A stretch of DNA of 64,000 bases from Roseibium sp. (GCA_017643925.1 JAEPML010000002.1:1-64000), one strand, 5' to 3'; numbered from the stretch's first letter, positions 46,805 to 57,861 are shown. Numbers and translations: made by a program. Notes: generated from the letters alone by a model not told the origin.

Positions 46805-47698
46805 ATGTCGAGCACAGTCGGTTTCATCGGTCTTGGTAACATGGGTGGCCCAATGGCCATCAATCTTGTGAAGGCGGGCCACAAGGTGATCGGGTTTGAT
46901 CTTTCCGATGCCGCCATGACCACCCATGCTGAGGCTGGCGGAGACAGAGGGACGAGTGTTGCCGATCTGGCCGCAGCCTCCGATGTGATCGTGACGATGC
47001 TTCCGGCTGGAAAACATGTACGTCAGATCTATCAGGGCGAGGGGGGTATTCTTGAAAATGCCAAGCCCGGAACGCTTCTGATCGATTCCTCCACCATCGA
47101 CGTCGACAGTGCCCGGGCGGTCAGCGCCGCTTCCGCTGAAAAAGGCATGCCGATGGTGGACGCCCCGGTTTCGGGTGGTGTCGCCGGTGCTGCCGGGGGA
47201 ACGCTGACTTTCATGGTGGGTGGTCCGGATGAAGCATATGATGCGGCCAAGCCGTATCTGGACATCATGGGCAAGACCATCGTGCATGCCGGCGGTGCCG
47301 GCAACGGTCAGGCTGCCAAAATCTGCAACAACATGATCCTGGGCATTTCCATGATCGGCGTCTCGGAAGCTTTTGTTCTGGGGGAGAAGCTCGGTCTGGA
47401 TCCGCAAAAGCTCTTTGATATTTCTTCGACCGCATCCGGACAGTGCTGGTCGCTGACATCCTATTGCCCCGTGCCGGGTCCGTTGCCGTCGTCACCCGCC
47501 AATCGGGACTACCAGCCGGGCTTTGCCGCGGCGATGATGCTGAAGGACCTGAAACTGGCCCAGGAGGCGGCAAGTTCTGCCGGGGCTGCAACGCCGTTGG
47601 GGGCGGAAGCAGCGTCGCTCTACACGCTCTTCTGCAACTCGGGTGGAGAAAGCCTGGATTTCTCTGGCATCGTGAAGTTTCTGAGAGGGCATGATTAA
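46805..47698 (+). CDS. mmsB: 3-hydroxyisobutyrate dehydrogenase
   Basis: NAD-dependent enzyme of 297 residues that oxidises 3-hydroxyisobutyrate to methylmalonate semialdehyde. The N-terminal Rossmann motif FIGLGNMGGPMAINL, the substrate loop DAPVSGGVAGAAGGTLTFMVGG and the catalytic Lys in GQAAKICNNMILG are all present. Last enzyme of the valine cluster seen here; the mmsA gene for the next step is absent. An RBS (GGGAG) precedes the ATG. Confidence 0.95.
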   Translation: MSSTVGFIGLGNMGGPMAINLVKAGHKVIGFDLSDAAMTTHAEAGGDRGTSVADLAAASDVIVTMLPAGKHVRQIYQGEGGILENAKPGTLLIDSSTIDVDSARAVSAASAEKGMPMVDAPVSGGVAGAAGGTLTFMVGGPDEAYDAAKPYLDIMGKTIVHAGGAGNGQAAKICNNMILGISMIGVSEAFVLGEKLGLDPQKLFDISSTASGQCWSLTSYCPVPGPLPSSPANRDYQPGFAAAMMLKDLKLAQEAASSAGAATPLGAEAASLYTLFCNSGGESLDFSGIVKFLRGHD

Positions 47699-47853
47699 CA
47701 AGTCATGAATCGCATGGCGAAAACACCCTTCAAAAGTTAACGGATGATTCAGTGTGTCTCTTAAGCGGATTTTAGAATCAGCCCGCTAATGTGTGTCTCA
47801 AGGCGGGAAAAAAAATATCCGTCGAACAGGGTAATTGTAAGAGGCGTAAACAC

Positions 47854-48369
47854 ATGATCACCGCAAGCAGGGCAGTCGACGCTGTGGCACCGGGTGAAGG
47901 GGAAGAAGTGGAAATCAAACCACTCTACCTTGAAGCTCTAACTCTCGTTGAACGGCTACACCGGCGACTGCTGGACGTAATCAAGGACGAATTCGACCGC
48001 ATGGGGCGGTCCGATGTGAACAGTGTGCAGGCGCTGTTGCTTTTCAACATCGGTGATGCCGAACTGACCGCAGGCGAGCTGCGCACGCGCGGTTACTATC
48101 TCGGTTCGAACGTGTCCTATAACCTGAAGAAACTGGTTGAAACCGGCTATATTCATCACCAGCGCTCGCGTATGGACCGCCGTTCGGTTCGTGTGAGCCT
48201 GACGGACAAAGGGCAAGAAGTGGCCAAGATCGTCAACGATCTTTATGAGCGTCACATGCTGTCTGTTGAGCAGGTTGGTGAGATCGGCGCACAGGATTTC
48301 GTATCCTTGAACAAATCGCTGCGCCGTCTCGAGCGGTTCTGGACCGACCAGATTCTTTATCGCCTCTAA
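47854..48369 (+). CDS. ldtR: MarR family regulator, LdtR type
   Basis: Winged-helix regulator of 171 residues. The stretch LYLEALTLVERLHRRLLDVIKDEF, then ELRTRGYYLGSNVSYNLKKLVETGY and RRSVRVSLTDKGQE match, from memory, LdtR, the MarR activator of an L,D-transpeptidase gene described in Liberibacter and other Hyphomicrobiales. An L,D-transpeptidase gene follows directly here, which supports the name. The start at 47854 was chosen over an upstream ATG at 47791 because GAGGCG precedes it and the extension is unlike the family. A strong terminator follows, so the transpeptidase gene has its own promoter. Confidence 0.88.
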   Translation: MITASRAVDAVAPGEGEEVEIKPLYLEALTLVERLHRRLLDVIKDEFDRMGRSDVNSVQALLLFNIGDAELTAGELRTRGYYLGSNVSYNLKKLVETGYIHHQRSRMDRRSVRVSLTDKGQEVAKIVNDLYERHMLSVEQVGEIGAQDFVSLNKSLRRLERFWTDQILYRL

Positions 48370-48395
48370 GAAATTCGCGGCGAATCCAGATGACG

Positions 48396-48425
48396 AAGCA
48401 CCGCCCACCGGGCGGTGCTTTTTTT
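48396..48425 (+). terminator. Rho-independent terminator of ldtR
   Basis: An 11-base perfect stem, AAGCACCGCCC / GGGCGGTGCTT, closes on a 3-base loop and runs into seven T residues, 27 bases after the ldtR stop. Confidence 0.92.
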
Positions 48426-48574
48426 GTTGACCTCACGTAAATTTGCCTTTTCATCGACCTCTAATTTGGTCAAGAAACTACTTTGTGAGTGTTGGAGCCA
48501 GCCTGTTGTTCTCTGGCTGACATCATGTGGTCACATTGGAATGTCTTTTGTGCGCATTTCCAGGCTACAGGATG

Positions 48575-48600
48575 GTTAACAAATCAAGCGATTTGTTAAC
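48575..48600. promoter_or_regulatory. Perfect palindrome upstream of ldtP, candidate LdtR operator
   Basis: Arms GTTAACAAATC and GATTTGTTAAC, 11 bases each, with a 4-base centre (AAGC). It is 111 bases before the ldtP start. A GTTAAC also occurs at 47736-47741, before ldtR. No T-run follows, so a terminator is unlikely. Confidence 0.5.
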
Positions 48601-48711
48601 TTTCATCGGTTACGAGTTGGAACTGAGGCAGTTGGCGAGGTCCGAATTTCCGGACCAGGTCCACACGACGATGAATCTTGACGCAAGAAGGCGCATCACG
48701 AGGGGTTTGCA

Positions 48712-50019
48712 ATGCACCGACTTTCCGGATCTTTCGGGAAAATGAACCACCTGAAGCGGATCTCAGGACAGACGCTGAAAGGCGTGTGCGCCCTGGGGTT
48801 TGCAGCCTTCCTGTTCGAGAATGGACCGGCGTCCGCGCAGACCGCGCTGCAATCGCTGCAACAAAATCGCCAGAATGTCGAATGGGCGGACAATTTCGAC
48901 ATCGCGACCGACAACATTACCGAAGTCAAATCTTCGGCACCGACGCTGTCTCCGGAAACGGCAGACTACATTTCGGTGGCTATCAATCGGTATCAGCGCA
49001 TCGTCCAGGCTGGTGGCTGGGGCACGGTATCACCGGGTGGCAAGCCTTTGCGCATCGGCATGAAGGACCCCCGCGTGGTCGAGTTGCGCCGGAGGCTCAT
49101 CGTTTCTGGCGATCTGGAACAACAGGCCGGTCTGTCGGACACGTTCGATTCCTATGTCGACGCGGCATTGAGGCGTTTCCAGCTGCGCCACGGCCTGATC
49201 CCTGACGGTGTCATGGGCGCGGGTACTGTTGAGGCACTGAACATTCCGGCAGATGTGCGTTTGCGGCAGCTTGAGACCAATCTCGTGCGCATGCGATCCA
49301 TGTCCGGTTTCCTCGGAGACCGCTATGTCATGGTCAACATTCCTGCTGCCGAGATCGAAGCGGTCGAAAATGGCAGGGTTCGTTCGCGCCACACGGCCGT
49401 TGTCGGCAAGATCGATCGCCAGACACCGATCCTCAACAGCAAGATCTACGAACTGAATTTCAATCCATACTGGACCGTTCCCAAGTCGATCATCCGCAAG
49501 GACCTGATCCCGAAGATGAAGGAAGATCCGGAGTACCTGTCGAAAAACAACATTCGAATTTTCGACTGGAGCAACAACGAGCTCAACTGGCAGCAGATCG
49601 ACTGGAATACGGATGAGGCGACCCAGTATCGTTTCACCCAGGATCCGGGTGCGGAAAACTCGCTTGGTTCCGTGCGGATCAACTTCCACAACAAGCACCA
49701 GGTCTACCTGCACGACACACCGTCCAAGACACTCTTCGGCGAGGCCAACCGGTTCCACTCTTCCGGTTGTGTACGTGTGCAGAATGTGCGTGAACTCGTA
49801 ACCTGGCTGCTGCAGTCGACGACGCCGGACTGGGACCGCACCCGCGTGGATTCAATGATCCGCACCGGCGAACGTGAAGACGTGAAGCTGCGGAAATCCA
49901 TTCCGCTCTACATGACCTATGTCACGGCGTGGGCCAACTCGGACGGCGTGGTGCATTTCCGCGATGATATCTACAACCGGGACGATCTTTACGGAACCGG
50001 AACACAGGCGCGGCTCTGA
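48712..50019 (+). CDS. ldtP: L,D-transpeptidase (YkuD) with peptidoglycan-binding domain
   Basis: Periplasmic enzyme of 435 residues that makes 3-3 cross-links in peptidoglycan or attaches proteins to it. N-terminal signal segment (LKGVCALGFAAFLFENGPASA), a peptidoglycan-binding domain (about 110-180: DPRVVELRRRLIVSGDL, FQLRHGLIPDGVMGAGTVEALN), then the YkuD domain with the catalytic Cys353 in RFHSSGCVRVQN. An ATG at 48742 (MNHLKR) is an alternative start. It is the presumed target of LdtR and stands in a separate transcript between two strong hairpins. Confidence 0.92.
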   Translation: MHRLSGSFGKMNHLKRISGQTLKGVCALGFAAFLFENGPASAQTALQSLQQNRQNVEWADNFDIATDNITEVKSSAPTLSPETADYISVAINRYQRIVQAGGWGTVSPGGKPLRIGMKDPRVVELRRRLIVSGDLEQQAGLSDTFDSYVDAALRRFQLRHGLIPDGVMGAGTVEALNIPADVRLRQLETNLVRMRSMSGFLGDRYVMVNIPAAEIEAVENGRVRSRHTAVVGKIDRQTPILNSKIYELNFNPYWTVPKSIIRKDLIPKMKEDPEYLSKNNIRIFDWSNNELNWQQIDWNTDEATQYRFTQDPGAENSLGSVRINFHNKHQVYLHDTPSKTLFGEANRFHSSGCVRVQNVRELVTWLLQSTTPDWDRTRVDSMIRTGEREDVKLRKSIPLYMTYVTAWANSDGVVHFRDDIYNRDDLYGTGTQARL

Positions 50020-50057
50020 CAGGGCTCTGAAACGCGTGTATCGAACAGTCTTTGTGC

Positions 50058-50086
50058 AAACGCCGGCCTTGAACAGGCCGGCGTTT
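50058..50086 (+). terminator. Terminator-like hairpin after ldtP
   Basis: A perfect 12-base stem, AAACGCCGGCCT / AGGCCGGCGTTT, with a 5-base loop (TGAAC), 38 bases after ldtP. The T-run is poor, so it may end or only pause transcription. Confidence 0.65.
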
Positions 50087-50122
50087 CGTGTCTTGTAACC
50101 GCAAGACACAAGGAGAAGGGCA

Positions 50123-50350
50123 ATGAGTCGCGCACCGCGACCTGGTGAAATCTATCTTGAGTTTCGGGCGATCGGTCAGCAGGTGAAGGTCACCGCGATC
50201 GATGCAGCGACCGGAATTGAAGTGTCCACCTTCGGCCCGAAGTCTGTGGCACAGGAAGACCTGAAGCGGGTCGCTGTCAGAAAGTTGCAACGCCGATTGG
50301 AGAAGGAAGCTGAAGACAACGTTTCCCGGCCGGAGTCCAATCTCTATTGA
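50123..50350 (+). CDS. Small conserved protein, possibly DUF6898
   Basis: 75 residues: PGEIYLEFRAIGQQVKVTAIDAATGIEVSTFGP-type sequence, then a basic amphipathic helix (LKRVAVRKLQRRLEKE). It fits a short beta sheet followed by a helix; no signal or membrane segment. I recall a Hyphomicrobiales family (DUF6898) of this form. An AAGGAGA ribosome-binding site precedes the ATG, which supports translation. Function unknown. Confidence 0.7.
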   Translation: MSRAPRPGEIYLEFRAIGQQVKVTAIDAATGIEVSTFGPKSVAQEDLKRVAVRKLQRRLEKEAEDNVSRPESNLY

Positions 50351-50802
50351 CACGAAACAGGCAGTGTTGTGATTCCTTCATACAGGGCGAAAAGTCCGCT
50401 CCGTTGCACGTGTCGCCCCTTTTTCATCAGCCAAATTCAATAAAGTTGTCGCGACCAGTGACCGTGTAAAACCGTTTTCTTGCGATCTGAATTCGGGAAA
50501 AATTTTTCGCGCCAAAGGAACGTCAAAGAAACCCGGGCGGGGCTGACCGATGAAAACGCGAAATCGTTCCAGTATTCGTCCGAGGTGCGGCGTTTTGTTT
50601 TCAAGCCTTAAAACCGGTCTTTTGCTCAACTCGAAACTGGTTTGTCGGATTCAGAAATAGATGCGTCGGTATAGCCCTTGGTTCTTCACTGGGTGTGTGA
50701 TACTCCCTCGCTGAAATCGGCAGATTTGGGGCACATTCGCCGCGTTGCGAGCAGGCCCGAATGGAAGCCGCTGACCCTCGAAATTGATACAAGGATGGTG
50801 CG
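50351..50802. other. Intergenic region upstream of glyA
   Basis: 452 bases with no gene. A weak hairpin GGGCGA (50385-50390) / TCGCCC (50413-50418), followed by CTTTTT, could end the upstream small gene. The rest should carry the glyA promoter and leader; I looked for glycine, SAM and THF riboswitch cores and recognised none. Confidence 0.45.
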
Positions 50803-52113
<1,311 letters not shown>

Positions 52114-52142
52114 CCAGCCGGCTCGTTCAGGAGCTTTGAGAA

Positions 52143-52619
52143 ATGAGATGTCCGTTTTGCGGTGGCGAGGAAACCCAGGTCAAGGATTCCCGTCCGACCG
52201 AGGACAACACGGCGATCCGCCGCCGCAGGATATGCAACACTTGCGGCGGTCGCTTCACCACATTCGAGCGCGTTCAACTGCGCGAATTGATGGTTTTGAA
52301 ACGCTCTGGCCGTCGCGTTCCCTTCGACAGGGAAAAACTCATGAGATCGGTTCAGATCGCGGTCCGCAAACGGCCGGTCGAGCCTGATCGCATTGAGCGC
52401 ATGGTCAGCGGCATCGTGCGACAGCTGGAAAGCGCCGGTGAAAGCGAGATTACGGCCGAGACGATAGGCAATCACGTCATGGAAGGCCTGAAGACCATTG
52501 ATGATGTGGCCTATGTCCGCTTTGCATCCGTCTATAGGAATTTCCGGGAAGCGAAGGACTTCGAGGCCCTTCTGGATGAGCTCAGCGATTCTGATGGGCA
52601 GCCGGTAAAGAACGACTGA
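52143..52619 (+). CDS. nrdR: Transcriptional repressor NrdR
   Basis: Zinc-ribbon and ATP-cone repressor of ribonucleotide reductase genes, 158 residues. Zinc ribbon: [16 protein letters not shown] with [18 protein letters not shown]-cone: [25 protein letters not shown]. It lies between glyA and ribD, the usual alphaproteobacterial order. No NrdR box was sought beyond this window's promoters. Confidence 0.97.
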   Translation: MRCPFCGGEETQVKDSRPTEDNTAIRRRRICNTCGGRFTTFERVQLRELMVLKRSGRRVPFDREKLMRSVQIAVRKRPVEPDRIERMVSGIVRQLESAGESEITAETIGNHVMEGLKTIDDVAYVRFASVYRNFREAKDFEALLDELSDSDGQPVKND

Positions 52620-52639
52620 TCTGCCGCGATTGATCCCAG

Positions 52640-53764
52640 ATGTCTGACATTTCAAACACTGATAAGCGGTTCATGGCCGCCGCTGGCCGATTGGCAAGGC
52701 GCGGGCTTGGTCGGGTCTGGCCGAACCCTGCCGTCGCGGCCCTGATCGTTCACGAAGACGGCGAGAGCACACGTCTGGTCGGCCGCGGCGTAACCTCTCG
52801 GCCCGGCATGGCGCATGCTGAGGTCAATGCCCTGAACCAGGCGGGAGACCTTGCCAGGGGAGCGACATGCTATGTCACCCTCGAACCGTGTTCACACTAC
52901 GGTCGCACGCCGCCCTGTAGCCTGGCGTTGATCAAGGCTGGCGTGAAGCGTGTCGTGGTCGGTATGCTGGATCCAAATCCGCGTGTTGCCGGCCGTGGTG
53001 TCAAGATGCTTGAAGAAGCTGGTGTCGAGGTCGTTGTCGGGGTCTGCGAAGCGGAGATGAAAGACCTCTACAAGGGATTCATGCTCCGGCAACTGAAACA
53101 ACGCCCGCAAGTGTTTCTGAAGCTTGCCAAGTCGGCTGACGGCTATATCGGCCGATCGGGAGAGGGACAAGTCAAGATTTCAGGCCCCTTGTCCATGCGA
53201 AAGGTGCATGGATTCAGGGCTGAATATGATGCGATCCTAGTCGGATCGGGAACGGCACTGGCGGACGATCCTCAATTGACATGTCGCCTTCCGGGTCTAG
53301 CGGAACGGTCCCCGGTACGGGTCATCATTGACCGTTGCGCACGTCTGTCTCTTGAATCGAAACTCGTGCGCACCTGTGTCGATGTCCCAGTCTGGCTCAT
53401 TTGCGGCAATGATGCGGACGCTGAAAAGATTGAAGTCCTTTCTGCCGCCGGCGTGAACATCATCCGGGTGCCCGCATCGGACTGCAGCATCAAACCCTCT
53501 GTCATCCTCAGCGCATTGGCCACGCGGGGAATTACCCGCGTGATGCTTGAAGGCGGTGCGCGCATGGCTTCGTCGTTCCTGCTGGCTGACCTGGTCGATG
53601 ATCTTTGTGTCGTCACCGGCGACCTGGTGATTGGGGAAGACGGAATTGAGGCTTTGCACGGTCTGGACCTTGCAGACGTCATGAAAGACCCCAAATTCGA
53701 GCGGGTCGCTGCCGGCAAGTTCGGTGCCGACCGTTATCAATATCTCAGACGGCGTGGAGCCTGA
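52640..53764 (+). CDS. ribD: Riboflavin biosynthesis deaminase/reductase
   Basis: Bifunctional enzyme for two steps of riboflavin synthesis. 374 residues. Deaminase zinc motifs: MAHAEVNAL and EPCSHYGRTPPC; the reductase domain starts near residue 150 (VFLKLAKSADGYIGRSGEG) and contains VLVGSGTALADDPQLT-like sequence. The ribE start is one base after its stop, so translation is coupled. Confidence 0.95.
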   Translation: MSDISNTDKRFMAAAGRLARRGLGRVWPNPAVAALIVHEDGESTRLVGRGVTSRPGMAHAEVNALNQAGDLARGATCYVTLEPCSHYGRTPPCSLALIKAGVKRVVVGMLDPNPRVAGRGVKMLEEAGVEVVVGVCEAEMKDLYKGFMLRQLKQRPQVFLKLAKSADGYIGRSGEGQVKISGPLSMRKVHGFRAEYDAILVGSGTALADDPQLTCRLPGLAERSPVRVIIDRCARLSLESKLVRTCVDVPVWLICGNDADAEKIEVLSAAGVNIIRVPASDCSIKPSVILSALATRGITRVMLEGGARMASSFLLADLVDDLCVVTGDLVIGEDGIEALHGLDLADVMKDPKFERVAAGKFGADRYQYLRRRGA

Positions 53765-53765
53765 C

Positions 53766-54377
53766 ATGTTCACCGGTATCGTAACCGACCTTGGCACAAT
53801 TCTCTCGATCGAAGACATACCGGCGGGCAAGCGCACGCGCATCCGGACCAGCTACGACACCGACGGTTTCGACATCGGCGCTTCAATAGCCTGTGAAGGC
53901 GTCTGCCATACGGTTACGGCGAAACAGAATGCGCCAGAAGGCAACTGGTTCGACATTGAATCTGCCGCTGAGACACTCGCGCTGACAACGGTGTCGGAAT
54001 GGAAGGTGGGGCAACAGCTCAATCTCGAACGCTCGCTGACCATGGGAGCGGAACTTGGTGGTCATCTGGTGCTTGGCCACGTCGATGGCATGGCCAGGGT
54101 CGTCAAGCGCGAAGACCATCCGGATTCGGTCTATTTGCAGTTCGAAGCCACTGCGGAGACGGCACCCTTTATCGCCAAGAAGGGATCCGTTGCGCTCAAC
54201 GGAACGTCTCTGACCGTCAATGAGGTCGACGGACTGCTGTTCTCCGTTTTTCTGATCCCTCATACGCTGGAAGTGACCACCTGGTCCGACAGACAGGTCG
54301 GTGACAACATCAATCTGGAAGTGGATATGATGGCACGCTACGCAGCACGACTTGCGGAATTCACCAAGACCGGTTAG
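53766..54377 (+). CDS. ribE: Riboflavin synthase alpha chain
   Basis: Converts two lumazines into riboflavin and a pyrimidine. 203 residues beginning MFTGIVTDLGTILS, the standard N-terminus, which fixes the start at 53766. Two repeated lumazine-binding modules: GASIACEGVCHTVT with NLERSLTMGAELGGHLVLGHVDG, and GSVALNGTSLTVNEVDG. A stretch of 157 bases with no recognised feature separates it from ribH. Confidence 0.95.
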   Translation: MFTGIVTDLGTILSIEDIPAGKRTRIRTSYDTDGFDIGASIACEGVCHTVTAKQNAPEGNWFDIESAAETLALTTVSEWKVGQQLNLERSLTMGAELGGHLVLGHVDGMARVVKREDHPDSVYLQFEATAETAPFIAKKGSVALNGTSLTVNEVDGLLFSVFLIPHTLEVTTWSDRQVGDNINLEVDMMARYAARLAEFTKTG

Positions 54378-54534
54378 TGGACGGTCCCAATACCCTTGAA
54401 AAGAGCTATCATGCCGGATCGCATTTACCAGGCGGCGCGATTGTTGCCAGGTCTAGCCATTCCTGCACGAATGAGACTGGACAAACCGGGGCAGACATGG
54501 TTCCTGTCGCCGCCCTACAAAGGATTGAAGACCC

Positions 54535-54984
54535 ATGAGTGCTGCCCGGAAAATTCTGATTATTGAAGCCCGCTTCTACAATGATCTGGCGGATGCCCTG
54601 GCGGAGGGAGCAATCAAGACCCTTGAGGCAGCTGGCGCAACCTATGACAGGATCGCCGTTCCCGGCGTGCTGGAAATCCCGGCGGCGCTGTCCATGGCCA
54701 TGACGGCAATGGAAAATGACGGTGTTCTCTATGACGGCTTTGTGCTTCTCGGTGTTGTTATCCGCGGCGAGACAACGCATTACGACATTGTCGCAATTGA
54801 ATCGAACCGCGTGATCATGGATCTGATCGTGGATGCAGATCTTGCGGTAGGAAATGGTATTCTGACCGTCGAGAACGACGAGCAGGCATGGGCCCGTGCA
54901 AAAGTTGACGACAAGAACAAGGGCGGTGCTGCAGCGCAGGCAGCCCTTGACATGATCGCCTTGCGCGAACGGCTTGGAGTATAA
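54535..54984 (+). CDS. ribH: 6,7-dimethyl-8-ribityllumazine synthase
   Basis: Joins the pyrimidine with dihydroxybutanone phosphate. 149 residues. The core motifs are VPGVLEIPAAL, LLGVVIRGETTHYDIV (catalytic His) and NGILTVENDEQAWARA. It continues into nusB after 3 bases. Confidence 0.96.
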   Translation: MSAARKILIIEARFYNDLADALAEGAIKTLEAAGATYDRIAVPGVLEIPAALSMAMTAMENDGVLYDGFVLLGVVIRGETTHYDIVAIESNRVIMDLIVDADLAVGNGILTVENDEQAWARAKVDDKNKGGAAAQAALDMIALRERLGV

Positions 54985-54987
54985 GAA

Positions 54988-55509
54988 ATGACCGGAAAGG
55001 CCGACCCGGAAAAACCGGCTGCAAAAACTGTGCGCCCCGCAAACAAGCGCGGCGTCGCCCGTCTTGCCGCAGTTCAGGCTCTTTATCAGATGGATGTGGG
55101 CGGCGCACCGCTGTCCAGCGTGATCAGTGAATTCACGGCCTTCAGGCTTGGCAAGGAAATCGACGGTGCGCAGTACCGTGATGCCGACGAACAATGGTTC
55201 AAGAAAAATGTTTCGGGCGTTGTGGAGGATCAGAAGTTTCTCGATCCCTTCATTCACACAGCGCTGACCGAAGACTGGCCCCTGAAACGCATCGACAGTC
55301 TTTTGCGCGCGATTTTGCGTTCGGGCGCTTATGAGCTGCTGCGACGCAAGGACGTGCCCGCAAAAGTCATCATTTCGGAATATATCGACGTTGCGAAGGC
55401 ATTCTTCGAGGATGACGAACCTGGTCTGGTGAACGGGGTCCTCGACCGTCTGGCTCATGAACTGCGCGATGCCGAACTCGATCCCCCCAAGGCAAGCGAC
55501 GCCTCCTGA
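54988..55509 (+). CDS. nusB: Transcription antitermination factor NusB
   Basis: RNA-binding component of the rRNA antitermination complex, all-helical, 173 residues. Motifs: [19 protein letters not shown] and the final [29 protein letters not shown]. It has about 20 basic N-terminal residues before the core. Placed between ribH and thiL as in many alphaproteobacteria. Confidence 0.96.
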   Translation: MTGKADPEKPAAKTVRPANKRGVARLAAVQALYQMDVGGAPLSSVISEFTAFRLGKEIDGAQYRDADEQWFKKNVSGVVEDQKFLDPFIHTALTEDWPLKRIDSLLRAILRSGAYELLRRKDVPAKVIISEYIDVAKAFFEDDEPGLVNGVLDRLAHELRDAELDPPKASDAS

Positions 55510-55511
55510 AC

Positions 55512-56513
55512 ATGAGCGATCCGCGGCCCGGAGAGTTTGATCTGATCAAACGATATTTCGCCCCGCTGGCGAAAGACCCGGGCAGTCTGGGGTTGACCGA
55601 CGACGCTGCTGTTCTGACGCCTGAACCCGGTTTTGACCTGGTTCTCACCAAGGACATGCTGGCAGCGGGTGTGCATTTCTTTGCCGATGATCCGCCTGAA
55701 GCAATCGCCGCAAAGGCCCTGCGGGTCAACCTGTCCGATCTTGCGGCCAAGGGGGCGAGGGGACGCGGTTACCTCCTCGGCCTCGCCCTTCCTGCAAACT
55801 GGACCGAAAGCTGGCTCCAGGCCTTTTGTGCCGGTTTGGCCGCGGACCAGAACGCCTATGAGATCGTATTGCTCGGCGGGGACACGATCCGTTCTGCAGA
55901 TGGCCTGCAGATATCCGTGACCGCGATCGGTGAGGTTGAGGCCGGCAAGGCCGTACGTCGATCGGGTGCGAAACCGGGTGACGTGCTGTTTGTCTCAGGG
56001 ACCATCGGGGATGCCGCTGCCGGTCTGAAGGCGCGGCTTGAGCCGGAATTCTGCTCCCGGGCAGGTATCAGCGAAAGCGGAAAAGACCACATTCTGGGTC
56101 GCTACCTGATGCCGCGTCCAAGAACGGGGCTTGCCGGGTGCCTGACCCGTTACGCCCGCGCTGCCATGGATATTTCCGACGGTCTGTTTGCCGATTGCGG
56201 CCACATGGCGTCCGCGTCGAACTGCACGCTGGTTGTAGACCTCGATCAAGTTCCGCTTTCGTCAGCGCTAAGGGGAAGCCTGGCCGCAGGCCGGGACGAG
56301 GAAATGTTTGAATGTCTCAACGGCGGCGACGACTACGAGATACTTGCCAGCGTTTCGGCTGAGAAAGCAGATGATTTTGAGCGCGATGCGGCAGCAAATG
56401 GCTGTGCGGTGACACGCATTGGCCGCGTCGAAGCCGGTGAAGGTGACCTTCGAGTTCAGCGTTCGGGTGTTGACCTCGACATCAGGAACCTACATGGTTT
56501 CAAGCACTTTTAG
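55512..56513 (+). CDS. thiL: Thiamine-monophosphate kinase
   Basis: Makes thiamine diphosphate from the monophosphate; PurM-like fold. 333 residues. Motifs: GLTDDAAVL (the GDDAA metal site, here with Thr before the Asp pair), VNLSDLAAKGA and ALPANWTESWL, then DISDGLFADCGHMA. The start is 2 bases after the nusB stop. Last gene of this run. Confidence 0.94.
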   Translation: MSDPRPGEFDLIKRYFAPLAKDPGSLGLTDDAAVLTPEPGFDLVLTKDMLAAGVHFFADDPPEAIAAKALRVNLSDLAAKGARGRGYLLGLALPANWTESWLQAFCAGLAADQNAYEIVLLGGDTIRSADGLQISVTAIGEVEAGKAVRRSGAKPGDVLFVSGTIGDAAAGLKARLEPEFCSRAGISESGKDHILGRYLMPRPRTGLAGCLTRYARAAMDISDGLFADCGHMASASNCTLVVDLDQVPLSSALRGSLAAGRDEEMFECLNGGDDYEILASVSAEKADDFERDAAANGCAVTRIGRVEAGEGDLRVQRSGVDLDIRNLHGFKHF

Positions 56514-56637
56514 AGTGCAATGGATTCATATCCTGAACTTGTGATCGCTTGCCGGTTTGAGTTGAGCGATTGCCATGATACCCATGCCTCCCACGCCCTT
56601 TGCGGGAAAACCTCCCGCCAGCCCCGAGATATGACCT

Positions 56638-57861
56638 ATGACAGCCGCGACAACGGAAGAGTTTGTTGACGATCGTCTTGCGAAACGCAATGCGCTTTTG
56701 CTTGCCCTTGCCCAGGCCCTCGGAGGGGCCTCTGCCTCGATCGTGATCGCCACCGGACCGCTCGTCGGATACATGATGCTGGAGTCAGACAAGTCTCTTG
56801 CCACGCTCCCGGTTTCCGCGATGGTTCTTGGAACCGCTTTCGGGACCATTCCGGCCGGCATGTTCATGCGGCGCTACGGGCGCAGGGCAGGGTTTACCGG
56901 CGCAGCGTTCCTGGGCGTTTTGTCGGGTCTGCTTGCATCCTATTCCGTCTTCGTGGACCAGTTCATGCTCTTCAGCCTGGCCTGTTGCATGGGAGGGTTC
57001 GCAGGCGCCTTTGTTCAGCAATACCGGTTTGCCGCCGCTGACACTGCAAGTGACGCCTTCAAGCCCAAGGCGATTTCCTGGGTGCTGGCAGGTGGTGTGC
57101 TGGCAGGTATCGTCGGTCCGCAGACCGTGATCGCCACGAAGGACATGTTTGCCCCGATCCTGTTTGCCGGTACCTATCTCGCGCAGGCAGGACTCGCTTT
57201 CATCGCCCTGTTTCTCCTCGCCTTCATCCGGATCCCCAAACCGCCCCGGCAAAGTCATGCGCAGGCAGGGGGACGCCCGCTGCGACAGATCATGGCGCAA
57301 CCGCGTTTCATTGTCGCCGCGGCCTGTGGCATCAGCTCCTATGCATTGATGAGCCTGGTCATGACCGCCACACCGCTTGCGATGATTGCCTGCGGACTGA
57401 CAGAGACCGACGCTGCGCTTGGGATCCAGTGGCACGTCCTTGCCATGTTTGGACCAAGCTTCTTCACCGGAAATCTCATTGCACGCTATGGCAAGGAACG
57501 GATCGTCTCCATCGGACTGGCACTGCTGGCCGGGTGTTCGATCGTCGCCCTGATGGGCATTGAGCTGGCCCATTTCTGGATCGCGCTCGTTCTTCTTGGT
57601 CTTGGTTGGAACTTCGGTTTCATCGGCGCAACGGCCATGTTGACCGATACCTACCGGCCGGAAGAACGCAATCTGGTCCAGGCCGTCAACGACTTCCTGG
57701 TCTTTGGATTCGTCGCGGCCGCGTCTTTCTCGTCCGGTGCCCTGTTGAATATCTTTGGCTGGGCAACCGTCAATGTCATCGTATTCCCATTCGTTTTGTT
57801 GTGTCTTGGTTTGCTCGTCTGGTTGACGGTCTCGGAAAGAAAAGCAGTAACAAACGCTTAG
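56638..57861 (+). CDS. Major facilitator superfamily transporter
   Basis: Inner-membrane transporter of 407 residues with about 12 hydrophobic segments. The A-motif-like loop is FMRRYGRRAGFTG. No substrate-specific motif was recognised. Similar proteins are annotated only as MFS. It stands alone between thiL and hppA, with 124 and 218 bases on either side. Confidence 0.88.
   Translation: MTAATTEEFVDDRLAKRNALLLALAQALGGASASIVIATGPLVGYMMLESDKSLATLPVSAMVLGTAFGTIPAGMFMRRYGRRAGFTGAAFLGVLSGLLASYSVFVDQFMLFSLACCMGGFAGAFVQQYRFAAADTASDAFKPKAISWVLAGGVLAGIVGPQTVIATKDMFAPILFAGTYLAQAGLAFIALFLLAFIRIPKPPRQSHAQAGGRPLRQIMAQPRFIVAAACGISSYALMSLVMTATPLAMIACGLTETDAALGIQWHVLAMFGPSFFTGNLIARYGKERIVSIGLALLAGCSIVALMGIELAHFWIALVLLGLGWNFGFIGATAMLTDTYRPEERNLVQAVNDFLVFGFVAAASFSSGALLNIFGWATVNVIVFPFVLLCLGLLVWLTVSERKAVTNA

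Noticed and set aside
50351-50802. Riboswitch upstream of glyA
   Set aside because: I looked for glycine, SAM-II and THF-type conserved cores and found none that I could defend.
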